64,000 nt of DNA, from contig JAFQSY010000020.1 of assembly GCA_017409265.1 (NCBI GenBank), positions 1-64,000 of the forward strand, given 5' to 3'. Below are positions 16,588 to 24,907 of the stretch, one piece after another (position 1 is the stretch's first letter; each line of letters opens with the position of its first letter). The notes below the pieces were generated by a model that did no database searches, was not told the DNA's origin, and worked only from the letters and a program-made list of their open reading frames with translations. The DNA comes from Clostridia bacterium. Its GTDB lineage: Bacteria > Bacillota > Clostridia > Oscillospirales > Acutalibacteraceae. The position numbers were made by a program, and so were the translations under genes.

Positions 16588-16949
16588 TAAAAATCTCCCG
16601 TGGTTATTCTGTCAATGTTTTTTCTCAGAATGCCCTCGCTTATTCCGTTCACATTTGTGATTTCTTCGGGGATTCTGAAATTTCCGTTCTTTTCTCTGTA
16701 TTCGATTATTGCAAGTGCTTTCTTTTCGCCGATTTCTTCAAGCTCCGTGAGCTGCGAAATATCGGCTGTGTTAATATTTATTTTTTCGGTATTAACTGTT
16801 GCAGATTCACTCAATAAAGTTTTGGCTGTTATCGGTACTGCTTTAAGATTGTTATATTTTGGTGAATCAAAAACAGTATAAAGAATCGTACAAACAGAGA
16901 TTAAAAGCGCTGCTGCGATGAGAAGAAGTTCATGTTTCTTTTCGCTCAT
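16587..16949 (-). CDS. ComEA-like helix-hairpin-helix protein with N-terminal membrane anchor
   Basis: 120 residues. A single hydrophobic segment (about 8-27) follows a KK-rich start, so the protein is probably anchored with its C-terminus outside. Residues 57-118 hold the two HhH repeats typical of the ComEA DNA-binding domain: [30 protein letters not shown], then [18 protein letters not shown]. ComEA binds incoming DNA in competence. Other com genes are not in the window, so a role in uptake is only suggested. Located between the MIF-like gene (3 bp) and asnS (1-bp overlap). Confidence 0.8.
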   Translation of the reverse strand: MSEKKHELLLIAAALLISVCTILYTVFDSPKYNNLKAVPITAKTLLSESATVNTEKININTADISQLTELEEIGEKKALAIIEYREKNGNFRIPEEITNVNGISEGILRKNIDRITTGDF

Positions 16950-16952
16950 GGG

Positions 16953-17297
16953 TTAAAAATTGACGCCGTTCCAGCCCCAATGCTCCGCTTCTTCATATTT
17001 GATGTAGATATTCTCGCGGTCAATGCCGAGTTCTTCATTGACTATTTCCGAAAGAGCGGCTGTGAGTCTGTCATAAGCTGCATCGGAGGTTGAACCGAAA
17101 AGGCTTACCTCAAGATATGCATAATTCTTTGAGCCGTCGCCCTTGAAATACATATCAATTTTGTCCTCAAATGCAAGCATGAGCCAAGCTTCGCTTTTTC
17201 CGGGGATAAGGGCGATTGCCTGACCGAACTTTGATTTAAGATTTTCTTTGCTTTCGCATGTGAGTTCTTTGCTGACTGTTGTTCTGATATAAGGCAT
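16953..17297 (-). CDS. MIF/phenylpyruvate-tautomerase-family protein
   Basis: 114 residues, the length of macrophage migration inhibitory factor and D-dopachrome tautomerase. Pro2 (catalytic Pro1 after Met removal) is present. The order of blocks fits MIF: a Lys33-like position, WLMLAFEDKIDMYFKG, ISxDRxYIxY-like GIDRENIYIKY and a final GWNGVNF. Family members tautomerise keto/enol forms of phenylpyruvate-like acids. Strong GGAGG box. It is the first gene of the comEA-asnS run. Whether it is metabolic or host-directed cannot be told. Confidence 0.85.
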   Translation of the reverse strand: MPYIRTTVSKELTCESKENLKSKFGQAIALIPGKSEAWLMLAFEDKIDMYFKGDGSKNYAYLEVSLFGSTSDAAYDRLTAALSEIVNEELGIDRENIYIKYEEAEHWGWNGVNF

Positions 17298-17312
17298 GGT
17301 TTAACCTCCAAA

Positions 17313-19565
17313 TTAGTTTACTCTTATGAAATCTCTCGCCTCAACAACGATGCCGAGGGTTGAAAAGTCATTATTGGTATAGTTAACATAAATCATTGAA
17401 CCGGTGTCATATTCCGTGCAGAAAACTCCGTCATCAACCTCATAGTGGTCAGTCATTCTTGCATCTCGAAGGTCGTTGAGGATTTCGTTTGCTTCGGTGT
17501 AAAACTCTGCGGCTGTGTTGATAGTGTTATCATAATAGAACGGGTCGCTTTCGGTTTCGTCCGAAAGTGGCTCATAATTCCATTCAAAATGGGGACATGC
17601 TCCGTATTCTATATATTTAAGAAGAGTTTCTTCGAGATTTACGCTGGTGTTAATCGGGTCACCGGAATAGTCAACTATTCCGTGAAGAACAAGCTGAACA
17701 AACGGAATTGAGAAGTATGCGCCGCTCTGTGAAACGGCTGATTTTATCGGAATGTTGATAACCGAATCAATGTTTTTGAGTATATAGAAGTTGCCGTTTG
17801 ACGCCATTGTTGAATGACCTGTTGAGAGGGGAACAATGGCTTCGCTGATTCTGTCGGCAGCGGCATCGCGGAGAAATCCGTTTGATGAGAAATCAGAATA
17901 CAGAACGGAACCGACATCGTTGAGACAGTAGCCCGTGAAGCTGTAATATCTTGTGTTGCTTAAAATTGAAGCGATAAGCTTTGAAAGCTTGTCAAGGCTT
18001 CTGAAGCTGCGGTGTGAAATGCTTTCGCCTGCGTGTTCGGCAAGAGCACTTTCAGGTGTATAGCTGCTGTCGTTCTTCTTGATGTTCAATGCATTGCCCG
18101 ATGAAAAGCCTGTTGAAGAAGTGAGCAGATTGATGTCGAGATAAAGGCTCATTTTTTGCGTTGAAACGTATTCGTAAAGCTCGGCGAGCTTGTCGCTGCC
18201 GCCAAGTCTTGTGAGGATTGATGCGCCGTCAATATCCTTTGAATCAAGACCGCCGCTGAATATTCCCGAATATCTTACATTGATATCATTGATGCCCTTG
18301 TTTTTCATACGGGTGAGCATGTCCTTTGCCTGCTCAAAATCCGTAAGTGTCGAAAGTCGGCTGAACGGACCGAATGATTTGTCGGCAGCACCCGTAAGAG
18401 TAAGGAAAAACGGAAGATAGTCGCTGACCTCAACCGTTTTTGTCGAGAGAACCGAGTTTCTTATCAGCTGCTCGCGGCATGCCGACGCAAGACCTGAATA
18501 TGTTGCGTTGTTGCCCGAAAGGAAACGGTAACACAGCGATATTTCAGAAACGCTTGAGGTGTTGGAAATATACAAAGTTTCGTTTTCATAAAGTACGGGT
18601 GTTATTTTGAATTTCGGATAAACCGTGTTGTATTCGCTTAATGTTTTTGCTTTTTGTGCATTGACGGTTGCAACCGCATCGCCCTTTTGAATCAGTGAAA
18701 CGAATGCGGAGTCTCCATGCTTTATTCCGAAAGCCGGAATGATTGCACTGCCGGAGGTTTTAATTTCAGCCGAAGGGTCATCGCCGTAAACGGCAAACGA
18801 AAGTTTTTCGAATGATTCATCGTAAATGGCTGTTTTGATGATTGCACCGCACCCGTCGGGAACAAGAAGAAAATCGTCGACCTGCGAATCGTTATATGCA
18901 CCGAAATAATTGAGAATCTCAATGTTCTCAATATATGCATCGGGATTGCCAGTAAGGTTTGAATGAGTGCACGAAGCAAGCATGCTGCCGTCTGCAAGAG
19001 TAACGGTGAGTGTTACTCTGAAGCCGATATCCGTTTTTTCATATAATTCTTTTTCTGCGGTTTTTGCATCCGTAAAAATATCGAAAACAAAAACTGCGCC
19101 GTTTTCAATAAGACTGTGTGATGCTTTTCCGTATGCAACGGAATTATCCTGCGAATTAAGATGGTAAATATCGGTGCCGCCAATGATTTCGAGAGAAACC
19201 ATGCTTGCCTTGCTGACAAGCTCTTCTCCCGAAGCAATGCCGTCAAGCAGAGGCAGAGCACTCCACAGATATCCCTTAGTGGTTTCAAATATGCAGAATG
19301 AATTTGTTTCAGGGTCAATATAAAGCTCAATAAGACCCGAGGCAGCAGCCTTTGTTCCGAATGAATTGCTGTTTTCGGAATAATGGATTGATGCATCATC
19401 GGAAAGCGAGGTTATGGTGTTTCGGCTGGAAACGGATTTAACAGTTTTAATGCCTGTTTCTTCGCTTTTTGAGCAGGAGGAAAGCATTCCGGCGCAAATA
19501 ATGAAGCACATTGCGGCCGAAACAGCCCTGAGAATTATTCTTTTGATATTATTGTTTTTTTTCAT
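17313..19565 (-). CDS. DUF5696-like lipoprotein
   Basis: 750 residues from the ATG at 19,565; upstream in-frame codons lie inside the kinase gene. A lipoprotein signal (hydrophobic IILRAVSAAMCFIICAG, then lipobox LSSC) places it on the outer face of the membrane. The large extracellular part has blocks such as FLLVPDGCGAIIK, FGIKHGDSAFVSLIQKG and a later region that reads like a TIM-barrel glycosidase (GINDINVRYSGIF, LYLDINLL). This fits the DUF5696 family as I recall it. It overlaps the sensor kinase by 17 bp, so it is part of the two-component operon, perhaps its output or sensor partner. Confidence 0.6.
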   Translation of the reverse strand: MKKNNNIKRIILRAVSAAMCFIICAGMLSSCSKSEETGIKTVKSVSSRNTITSLSDDASIHYSENSNSFGTKAAASGLIELYIDPETNSFCIFETTKGYLWSALPLLDGIASGEELVSKASMVSLEIIGGTDIYHLNSQDNSVAYGKASHSLIENGAVFVFDIFTDAKTAEKELYEKTDIGFRVTLTVTLADGSMLASCTHSNLTGNPDAYIENIEILNYFGAYNDSQVDDFLLVPDGCGAIIKTAIYDESFEKLSFAVYGDDPSAEIKTSGSAIIPAFGIKHGDSAFVSLIQKGDAVATVNAQKAKTLSEYNTVYPKFKITPVLYENETLYISNTSSVSEISLCYRFLSGNNATYSGLASACREQLIRNSVLSTKTVEVSDYLPFFLTLTGAADKSFGPFSRLSTLTDFEQAKDMLTRMKNKGINDINVRYSGIFSGGLDSKDIDGASILTRLGGSDKLAELYEYVSTQKMSLYLDINLLTSSTGFSSGNALNIKKNDSSYTPESALAEHAGESISHRSFRSLDKLSKLIASILSNTRYYSFTGYCLNDVGSVLYSDFSSNGFLRDAAADRISEAIVPLSTGHSTMASNGNFYILKNIDSVINIPIKSAVSQSGAYFSIPFVQLVLHGIVDYSGDPINTSVNLEETLLKYIEYGACPHFEWNYEPLSDETESDPFYYDNTINTAAEFYTEANEILNDLRDARMTDHYEVDDGVFCTEYDTGSMIYVNYTNNDFSTLGIVVEARDFIRVN

Positions 19566-21069
19566 AATATCCGGAATCCTTTGAAACTTCAAAAGTGAAC
19601 ACAACGCCGGTTTCGGTATTTCTGACACCGTAGCGGCAGTTATGGTTTGTCATTATGCTTTTAACAATTGAAAGCCCAAGACCGAAACGATTTTCGCTTC
19701 TGCCGTGAGCCTTGTCTGCTCTGTAAAAGCTGTCCCAAAGCTCGGGAAAATCGTGAGCCTCTATATTTTTGCCTGTGTTGAAAACGCTGATTTCAATGAA
19801 TCTGCCGCTTTCGCGGCAATTGAGCGCTATTATTTTTTCTCCCTCGCAGTGAGAAAGTGCATTGGTTATGTAGTTCCTTAAAACTGTTTCGATTTTATCC
19901 TCCTGTGCATAACAGACAAGGGGAGAAGGGACGTTATTGATAAGAGTAATACCTTTCTGTTCAAACTGGAGAGAAAGATGGTTTATCATCGAGCTTATGC
20001 AGGCACCGATATCGAAATATTCGGGTGCAAACGGCTGAACTCTGTTTTCAAGCTTTGAAAGCTCAAGAAGTTCAACCACGAGAGCGTTCATTTTAGTGCT
20101 CTCATCATGGATTATCTGGCAGTATTCCTTGATAACCTCGGGGTCATCGCTTATTCCCTCGCAAAGCCCTTCGGCATATCCCGAAATAATCGCAATCGGA
20201 GTTTTCAGCTCATGTGAAACGTTGCTTATGAAAGAACTTCGCGCATTGTCGAGCTCATGGCGTCTTTCAATATCTTTTTCGAGCTGCTCGTTTTTATCCT
20301 TTAAATCTATGAGGGTCGCGTTGAGGGTTGTTGAAAGAGTATTGATACTGTTGCCGAGCTCGCCGATTTCGTCTTTACCGTAATCTCTGCATTTTCGGCT
20401 GAAATTCAGCGATGCCATATCTTTGGTGACATCGTTCATTTCAACAAGGGGCTTCGTGAATTTGGCAACAAGAATGTAGAAAATCGCAGACATAATGATG
20501 ATCATGGTAATGCTTATAAGCGAATAAACCGAGCCTGAAACATTAACCGTATTTTCAACATTTGCAACCTCTGAATAAAGATGGAGTGTTTCACCGTATT
20601 CAAGATTGCGGGAATAGACGAAATATTCGGTATTAGCTGCATCTCTTTTCAATATCTGAAAGTTTTTCGCCTTTGTAAGATTCTGATGATTCTGCGAGGG
20701 CTTCATTTCGTAATATTGTGCCGATGTTGTGCCCGAGGATGAGAAATGACCGCTGCCTTGAGCCGAGCTCGTTGAAGAGGAAGCGTAAATAAGCGAACCG
20801 TCAGACCCTACAATTTCAAAAGATATGCTGTTATTTGCAGCAAGTGAATAAAGGTCAAAATAATAGCTTGCCGATCCGGGAACAAGGACCTCTATGCTGT
20901 CGGCGATTTCCATAAGTTCTCTGTAAGTGTTGAATGAAAAAGCCCTGAAAAGAACGGGCTTACTGAAAACTGTTATAAGCGTCAGCAAAACCGTGAGAAC
21001 GGCAAAAATCATTGCAAAGAGTTTTATTCTGATACGGCTCATCTTCAGCTTTGAAAAGAACCGCTTCAA
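19549..21069 (-). CDS. Sensor histidine kinase
   Basis: 506 residues. TM1 (about 14-34), an extracytoplasmic domain of about 145 residues rich in Ser/Thr, TM2 (about 180-200), a HAMP domain (KPLVEMNDVTKDMASLNF), a HisKA dimerisation helix with phospho-His in NVSHELKTPIAI, and a HATPase with N-box NYITNALSH, NTGKNI and GLGLSIVKSI. It autophosphorylates in response to an envelope signal and passes phosphate to the neighbouring regulator. Its start overlaps the regulator's stop by 4 bp (ATGA). Confidence 0.95.
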   Translation of the reverse strand: MKRFFSKLKMSRIRIKLFAMIFAVLTVLLTLITVFSKPVLFRAFSFNTYRELMEIADSIEVLVPGSASYYFDLYSLAANNSISFEIVGSDGSLIYASSSTSSAQGSGHFSSSGTTSAQYYEMKPSQNHQNLTKAKNFQILKRDAANTEYFVYSRNLEYGETLHLYSEVANVENTVNVSGSVYSLISITMIIIMSAIFYILVAKFTKPLVEMNDVTKDMASLNFSRKCRDYGKDEIGELGNSINTLSTTLNATLIDLKDKNEQLEKDIERRHELDNARSSFISNVSHELKTPIAIISGYAEGLCEGISDDPEVIKEYCQIIHDESTKMNALVVELLELSKLENRVQPFAPEYFDIGACISSMINHLSLQFEQKGITLINNVPSPLVCYAQEDKIETVLRNYITNALSHCEGEKIIALNCRESGRFIEISVFNTGKNIEAHDFPELWDSFYRADKAHGRSENRFGLGLSIVKSIMTNHNCRYGVRNTETGVVFTFEVSKDSGYYEKKQ

Positions 21070-21755
21070 GATGTACTCACCTCAATTTTATAGCCGATTC
21101 CGTAAACGGTTTTAAGATGCTTTTCGCCCCATACGCCGAGCTTTGTCCTGAGCCTTGCAACATGTGAATCAACAGTTCTCGGGTCGCCGATAAAATCAAC
21201 GCCCCATATGCTGTCGAGAAGCTGCTCTCTTGAATAGATTCTGTCGGGGCTTGATGCAAGCTTGACAAGAATGTTATGCTCTTTTATTGTCAGTTCAACA
21301 GCGGTGCCGTCAAGAGTGACCTTGTGGGCAGGGAGATCTATGATAAGCCCGTCAACAGAGATGATTTCATCGGATTTGTTATCGGGTTTGCCCTGCGACC
21401 TTTTAAGGAGAGCCTCGACTCTTTTTACAAGCACGCTCGGGCTGAACGGTTTTGTGACGTAATCGTCAGCACCACTCTCAAATGACATCAGCTCGTCAAA
21501 TTCCTGGCTTCTTGCAGTTAAAACAAGGATGGGAACGGAGCTTGATTCACGGATTTTTCTGCAGACCTCCCAGCCGTCCATTTCAGGCATCATGATGTCG
21601 CATATAACAAGGTTAATGCTGCCGACCGAATAGAATTTTTCTATTGCATCCTTGCCGTCAACAGCTTCAACCGTTTCATATCCTGCATTTTTAAGAAAGT
21701 CGCAGACAAGTCTTCTGATTCTTGCTTCGTCATCCGCAATTAATATCCGTTTCAT
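21066..21755 (-). CDS. OmpR/PhoB-family response regulator
   Basis: 229 residues from the ATG at 21,755 (GGTGA box); the longer open frame upstream runs through non-coding A+T-rich sequence. Receiver domain with acidic pocket ADDEAR, phospho-acceptor Asp in LVICDIMMPEMDGWE and Lys in YVTKPF. The C-terminal winged helix contains LTIKEHNILVKLAS, then REQLLDSIWG and RTVDSHVARLRTKLG. It controls transcription together with the kinase downstream. Targets unknown, possibly its own operon. Confidence 0.95.
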   Translation of the reverse strand: MKRILIADDEARIRRLVCDFLKNAGYETVEAVDGKDAIEKFYSVGSINLVICDIMMPEMDGWEVCRKIRESSSVPILVLTARSQEFDELMSFESGADDYVTKPFSPSVLVKRVEALLKRSQGKPDNKSDEIISVDGLIIDLPAHKVTLDGTAVELTIKEHNILVKLASSPDRIYSREQLLDSIWGVDFIGDPRTVDSHVARLRTKLGVWGEKHLKTVYGIGYKIEVSTS

Positions 21756-21941
21756 TTTTTCACCGCTTTCATTAATAGAAGGGATAATATACTCATTATA
21801 TAATATCACATAATATATGTATAAATCAAGTATCGGAGAAGAAATATAAACGTCTGTTTGGCAGATTTTAATAAAAAAAACGCATGCAGACGGGCACACG
21901 GTCACGAATATTGAAAAAATCAAAAAAATTCATCAAAGGTA

Positions 21942-21970
21942 TTGTTTTATACTTTGATATTTAGTATAAT
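21942..21970 (+). promoter_or_regulatory. Sigma-A promoter of the Nudix/exporter operon
   Basis: TTGTTT (21,942-21,947), 17-bp spacer, TATAAT (21,965-21,970). The transcript leader (about 45 nt) holds a small hairpin GGTC-ATAAG-GACC before the RBS GAAAGGTG. Confidence 0.7.
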
Positions 21971-22020
21971 AAATCAGTATTTATCTTGGGTCATAAGGAC
22001 CTTTTGAAAGGTGTGGTGTT

Positions 22021-22758
22021 ATGCTCGGCAAATATGTCAGAGTAAGGGTTACTAACCCTATCCGCTCCGTAAACAGGCAGTTTGGTTTTGTATATCAGCT
22101 TAATTTCGGTGCAATTGAAGGCAAAAAGCGCTACGACAGCATTTCTCACGGTGCTTATATCATGGGTATCAACCATCCCGTAAGAACATTCGACGGCAGA
22201 GTTATCGCTGCGATAAAAAGAAGCGACGGAAGCCCTACGGTTTATGTTGTTGCGCCGAAGAGTATGAGATTTATTTCTTATCAGATTGAGGATGCTATTG
22301 CTTTTGCGGAAAAAGGAAGAGAATATAAGCTTGAATGCCTTTATGAGCGTTCCTGCGGTGCGGTTGTTTACAGACTGATTAACGATGAAGTGCGTTATCT
22401 TCTTATCAAAAACCGCCGCAGCACTCACTGGGGATTCCCTAAGGGTCATATCGAAAAAGGCGAAACTCATGAGCAGACAGCTATGAGAGAAGTTCTTGAA
22501 GAAACTGGTATACACATTCAAATTTTACCCCAATTTGCTTCAAAATCAGAGTATACCATTCAAGGCAGAGTTGAAAAATCAGTTACTATTTTTCTTGCTA
22601 AAACAAAGGACACGCAAACAACAATTCAGCGCGAAGAGATTGAGGATTACATGTGGTTAAGCTATGAAAAAGCAATGGATACACTCCGCTTTATTAACGA
22701 CAGAAACATTCTTCAGAGTGCTCACGATTTTTTGGTTGAACAGAAACTTATTGATTAA
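22021..22758 (+). CDS. Pyrophosphatase-like domain fused to a Nudix hydrolase
   Basis: 245 residues. The N-terminal 105 residues follow the layout of family I inorganic pyrophosphatases (GKYVRVRVTNPI, VYQLNFGAIEG, HGAYIMGINHPVRTFDGRVIAAI, YVVAPKSMRF). The acidic DxDxxD cluster expected in the active enzyme is not evident, so this half may be a non-catalytic binding domain. Residues 110-245 form a Nudix domain with a complete Nudix box G-x5-E-x7-REVLEETG (residues about 142-164), which cleaves X-linked nucleoside diphosphates such as Ap4A or oxidised dNTPs. Coupled to the exporter 15 bp downstream. The fusion is the unusual point. Confidence 0.75.
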   Translation: MLGKYVRVRVTNPIRSVNRQFGFVYQLNFGAIEGKKRYDSISHGAYIMGINHPVRTFDGRVIAAIKRSDGSPTVYVVAPKSMRFISYQIEDAIAFAEKGREYKLECLYERSCGAVVYRLINDEVRYLLIKNRRSTHWGFPKGHIEKGETHEQTAMREVLEETGIHIQILPQFASKSEYTIQGRVEKSVTIFLAKTKDTQTTIQREEIEDYMWLSYEKAMDTLRFINDRNILQSAHDFLVEQKLID

Positions 22759-22773
22759 AGAAAGGAATTTTAC

Positions 22774-23277
22774 ATGACTGAAGCGATTGCCGATTATCTT
22801 GTCGGAATATTTCAGGGTACAATTCCCGAGGAGCTTATTATTTTCATCATTTCATTGATGCCGATTCTGGAGCTTCGGGGAGGGATGATTGCTGCAAAGC
22901 TTTTAGGAGTTGAACTGCTCAAGGCGTTTGTTATATGCTATATCGGAAATATTCTTCCGATACCCTTTATTCTGTTGTTTATCAGAAAGATTTTTGAATT
23001 TCTCAAAAAATTCAAGGTAACAAGAAAGCTTGTTGAAAGGCTTGAAACAAGCTCGATGAGAAAAAGCGAAAAGGTGAAAAAGGGCAGTAAATGGGGACTT
23101 CTTACCTTTGTTGCAATTCCTCTTCCCGGTACGGGCGGATGGACAGGTGCTCTTATTGCCGCCCTTCTTGACATGAGAATAAAAACTTCATTTCCGATAA
23201 TCGCGCTCGGAGTTCTGATTGCAAACCTTATAATGACTGCTTTTTCTTACGGATTACTCGGAATATTCGGACTATAA
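22774..23277 (+). CDS. Small multidrug-export-type membrane protein (COG2426-like)
   Basis: 167 residues with an AAAGGAA box. Four to five hydrophobic segments, a LELRGGMIAAKLLG block near residue 30 and a PLPGTGGWTGALIAALL block near 110. Both are hallmarks of the COG2426/Sm_multidrug_ex family of inner-membrane proteins. Despite the name, the transport function is not proven. Second gene of the Nudix operon, followed by a shared terminator. Confidence 0.8.
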   Translation: MTEAIADYLVGIFQGTIPEELIIFIISLMPILELRGGMIAAKLLGVELLKAFVICYIGNILPIPFILLFIRKIFEFLKKFKVTRKLVERLETSSMRKSEKVKKGSKWGLLTFVAIPLPGTGGWTGALIAALLDMRIKTSFPIIALGVLIANLIMTAFSYGLLGIFGL

Positions 23278-23281
23278 AACT

Positions 23282-23310
23282 AAAACCACCCGAGAGGGTG
23301 GTTTTCTTTT
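23282..23310. terminator. Bidirectional terminator between the exporter and tetR-like genes
   Basis: AAAACCACCC-GAGA-GGGTGGTTTT followed by CTTTTATTT on the plus strand and T-rich sequence on the minus strand. Confidence 0.9.
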
Positions 23311-23881
23311 ATTTATAGTATTTCTGATTGAGATTAATAAGTTTTTCGAGAGAATCGGCAAGCTCTTTCGGAGAGGCTTTTATTTCTCCATTAAGCCATG
23401 AAAGAATAACTGTTTTTGCTCCTGATGTTATATAGATTAAATAAAGGTTTGCTTCGTTTTTTTCGGAAGTGCTGTTTTTTCCCAAAACATTATTGAGGAG
23501 CTTTTCGTAATAAATATCAACAAGTCTCCAGATGAAGTTGTTAAGTATGTTTGATTGAGTGAGCATGCGGTAGTATTCCATATCTCTGCTCAAATATTCG
23601 CAAATAAGCTCCAAAAATTTGCCGATATTTGCTGTGATGTTTTTAAACCCGAAATTATCAACATATTCCATAAGAGCATGGATTTCTTCGCTTTCAATTT
23701 GTTCAATAACGCTTGAAACATCTGCAAAATGAGCATAGAAAGTGCCGCGGCTGATATCAGCTTCTCTTATAATGTCGGAAACGGTTATTTTCTGAATGTC
23801 CTTTTCGTGAATAAGTTTTGCAACAGCTTTTTTGATAAGATTTTTTGAACGGATTGAGCTTCTGTATTCAGCTTTTGGCAT
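23309..23881 (-). CDS. TetR/AcrR-family transcriptional regulator
   Basis: 190 residues. The N-terminal helix-turn-helix reads LIHEKDIQKITVSDIIREADISRGTFYAHFADVSS, a typical TetR DNA-binding domain. The C-terminal ligand domain resembles the TetR_C_7-type group in Firmicutes (WLNGEIKASPKELADSLEKLI). It is divergent from the epimerase/methyltransferase/galactosidase run, which makes those genes or the neighbouring exporter possible targets. Confidence 0.9.
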   Translation of the reverse strand: MPKAEYRSSIRSKNLIKKAVAKLIHEKDIQKITVSDIIREADISRGTFYAHFADVSSVIEQIESEEIHALMEYVDNFGFKNITANIGKFLELICEYLSRDMEYYRMLTQSNILNNFIWRLVDIYYEKLLNNVLGKNSTSEKNEANLYLIYITSGAKTVILSWLNGEIKASPKELADSLEKLINLNQKYYK

Positions 23882-23936
23882 AATTATGCACCTACCCTGA
23901 TTTTTATTTTCTCTTTCAAACTATTCTATTATATTT

Positions 23937-23951
23937 TTGATACTATGTCAA
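23937..23951. promoter_or_regulatory. Candidate operator for the TetR-like regulator
   Basis: TTGA-TACTATG-TCAA lies in the divergent region, between the tetR-like start (23,881) and the plus-strand promoter at 23,983. The palindrome is short and the region A+T-rich, so it may be chance. Confidence 0.3.
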
Positions 23952-23982
23952 TTAATAATCTGTTAATATTTTTATTTACTGC

Positions 23983-24011
23983 TTGTAGATGGCAAATAAA
24001 GGTGATATAAT
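23983..24011 (+). promoter_or_regulatory. Sigma-A promoter of the epimerase operon
   Basis: TTGTAG (23,983-23,988), 17-bp spacer, TATAAT (24,006-24,011), 31 bp before the start codon. Confidence 0.65.
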
Positions 24012-24042
24012 ATTCTCTAACATTTATAAGGAGTGCATATTT

Positions 24043-24906
24043 ATGAAGCTTGTAACGCAGACTGAAATATTATCCGAACGTTTCGGCGATGAAGCAGCGG
24101 TTAAAATAATTTGTGAAAGCGGCTTTGACGGAATTGACTATTCAATGTTCTGTATGAGCGATGATAACGATTTTCTCAATACGCCGTCATACAAAAATCA
24201 TGTGAAAGAAATCAGAAAGATAGCAGAAAGCTATTCCGTCACTTTTGACCAGTCACATGCACCTTTTCCTCCGATGAGAGAGGGCGATGAGGAATACAGC
24301 CGCAAAACAATGGAAAAAGTTAAAAGAGCACTTGAAATATCGGGTATTCTCGGCTCAAAAATTTGTGTTGTTCATCCCTGCGTTTTCAGCGAAAATCAGT
24401 TTGAACGCAACATGGAAATGTATCATACTCTTGAACCCTATGCAGGGGATTACGGTGTTAAAATAGCGATTGAAAATATGTGGGGCTGGAGTGACAGCCT
24501 AAACAGAATCGTTCCCAACGTCTGCAGCACGGCTGATGATTTCAACCGTTATGTTGATGCGGTTAATCCCGAATTTTTCACTGCTTGCCTTGACCTTGGT
24601 CATTGCGGGCTTGTCGGTGATGATGCAGCCTCGATGATAAGGGATATGGGCAGCCGGCTCGGATGCCTTCATATTCACGATAACGATAACATACACGATA
24701 CGCACACTTTGCCTTACCTTTCAAAAATGGATTGGGATTCTATTCTCAAGGCTCTTGCAGACATTGATTATGCAGGCAATTTTACCTATGAGGCAGACGG
24801 CTTTCTGCGCATGTTCCCCGACAGTATGCTTGTTGAATGCGAAAAATTCATGTGCGGAATCGGCAGAGAAATGATTAAGAAAATCAATGAATACAAAGGA
24901 AACTGA
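24043..24906 (+). CDS. Sugar phosphate isomerase/epimerase (xylose-isomerase-like TIM barrel)
   Basis: 287 residues from the ATG at 24,043 (RBS AAGGAG). The pattern of metal-binding residues of the AP-endonuclease-2/xylose-isomerase-like fold is visible: HAPFPP, VVHPC, KIAIENMWG, FTACLDLGHCGLVG, LHIHDND and FTYEADGF. Such enzymes isomerise or epimerise keto-sugars or inositols. It overlaps nothing but is followed after one base by the rlmA-like gene. Substrate not determinable. Confidence 0.8.
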   Translation: MKLVTQTEILSERFGDEAAVKIICESGFDGIDYSMFCMSDDNDFLNTPSYKNHVKEIRKIAESYSVTFDQSHAPFPPMREGDEEYSRKTMEKVKRALEISGILGSKICVVHPCVFSENQFERNMEMYHTLEPYAGDYGVKIAIENMWGWSDSLNRIVPNVCSTADDFNRYVDAVNPEFFTACLDLGHCGLVGDDAASMIRDMGSRLGCLHIHDNDNIHDTHTLPYLSKMDWDSILKALADIDYAGNFTYEADGFLRMFPDSMLVECEKFMCGIGREMIKKINEYKGN

Positions 24907-24907
24907 A

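Noticed and set aside
21756-21923. N-terminal extension of the response regulator
   Set aside because: The extension runs through A+T-rich promoter sequence and is hydrophobic without sense; MKRILIADDE with its RBS is the normal start.
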